Positions 8,887 through 9,073 of a stretch of DNA of 9,073 nucleotides are shown here, piece by piece. The notes under the pieces are model-generated. The model had not been told where the DNA came from and did no database searches. It saw only the letters and a list, made by a program, of their open reading frames with translations. Origin of the DNA: Klebsiella pneumoniae (lineage in GTDB: Bacteria; Pseudomonadota; Gammaproteobacteria; Ga0077536); assembly GCA_945873015.1 (NCBI GenBank), contig CAMCBY010000130.1, forward strand, positions 1-9,073, in the 5' to 3' direction. Each line of letters starts with the position of its first letter. Positions within the stretch are counted from its first letter, which is position 1. The translations under genes and the position numbers were made by a program.

Positions 8887-8916
8887 GGCGGATGGGTCGT
8901 ATCGACCTCACCCGCC
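8887..8916 (-). terminator. Hairpin after tuf, candidate leaky terminator or processing site
   Basis: GGCGG pairs with CCGCC, continued by GUG with CAU (one G-U), one bulged A, then GGUCG with CGACC around a 3-base AUA loop: 13 base pairs in 30 bases. It starts 9 bases after the tuf stop and is followed by UUUGAGUU. The U-tract is weak, so readthrough into tRNA-Trp is likely. It could end most tuf transcripts while letting some continue, or protect the tuf 3' end after tRNA processing. The hairpin is clear; the function is uncertain. Confidence 0.5.
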
Positions 8917-8925
8917 GTACTTTTC

Positions 8926-9073
8926 CTACTCGAGAATCTTGCTGACCACGCCGGCGCCGACAGTGCGGCCACCTTCACGGATTGCAAAGCGCAGACCATC
9001 TTCCATCGCGATCGGGTTGATCAGCTTCACCGTCACCTTGACGTTGTCGCCGGGCATCACCATCTCGACGCCC
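8926..9073 (-). CDS. tuf: Elongation factor Tu, C-terminal end (cut by window edge)
   Basis: The last 48 residues of EF-Tu, the GTPase that delivers aminoacyl-tRNA to the ribosome; the other roughly 350 residues lie beyond the right edge. Domain III is recognisable from GVEMVMPGDNVKVTV, INPIAMEDGLRFAIREGGRT and the terminal VGAGVVSKILE. The stop is TAG at 8926. Its place just before tRNA-Trp and secE corresponds to the tufB copy of E. coli. Whether a second tuf copy exists cannot be told from here. Confidence 0.97.
   Translation of the reverse strand, partial: GVEMVMPGDNVKVTVKLINPIAMEDGLRFAIREGGRTVGAGVVSKILE

Overview
The window holds one end of the conserved bacterial rpoBC / ribosomal-stalk cluster, all on the minus strand. 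In transcription order (right to left) it runs: tuf (3' end only) - tRNA-Trp(CCA) - secE - nusG - rplK - rplA - rplJ - rplL - rpoB - rpoC (5' part only). Gene order, protein lengths and the tuf/tRNA-Trp/secE junction fit a Gammaproteobacterium. Support comes from an E. coli-type three-segment SecE, RpoB of 1358 residues carrying both large lineage insertions, and L10 of 175 residues. NusG lacks the insert I recall in Xanthomonas NusG, so I do not assign a genus. The DNA is GC-rich, as the very long antisense shadow reading frames show.

Layout, transcription order. 9073-8926: EF-Tu C-terminal domain. 8916-8887: long hairpin after the tuf stop. 8867-8792: tRNA-Trp. 8658-8281: secE, whose stop overlaps the chosen nusG start by one base. 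8281-7742: nusG. 7741-7641: leader of rplK, with a perfect GC hairpin and a candidate L1-binding structure. 7640-7212 and 7207-6506: rplK and rplA, 4 bases apart, with the rplA ribosome binding site inside the end of rplK. 6505-6257: 249-base L10 leader, with a recognisable kink-turn core and a 9-bp long-range pairing that reaches into the rplJ ribosome binding site. 6256-5729 and 5692-5318: rplJ and rplL. 5317-5152: spacer with three consecutive hairpins. 5151-1075: rpoB. 1025 to the window edge: rpoC.

Together the genes supply elongation factor Tu, a tRNA, a translocon subunit (SecE), the transcription elongation factor that links RNA polymerase to ribosomes (NusG), the ribosomal L1 stalk and L11-L10-L12 GTPase-activating stalk, and the two largest RNA polymerase subunits. 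The sequence-visible control lies in the leaders. L1 is expected to repress rplKA and L10 (with L12) to repress rplJL. The rplL-rpoB spacer is where polymerase synthesis is normally uncoupled from stalk-protein synthesis.

This is a housekeeping region. I found no mobile element, CRISPR array, phage gene or unknown coding gene, and no evidence of a novel protein system. The observations worth a second look are RNA structures in the spacers, above all the mutually exclusive pairings in the rplJ leader, and a three-segment L12-binding tail on L10.
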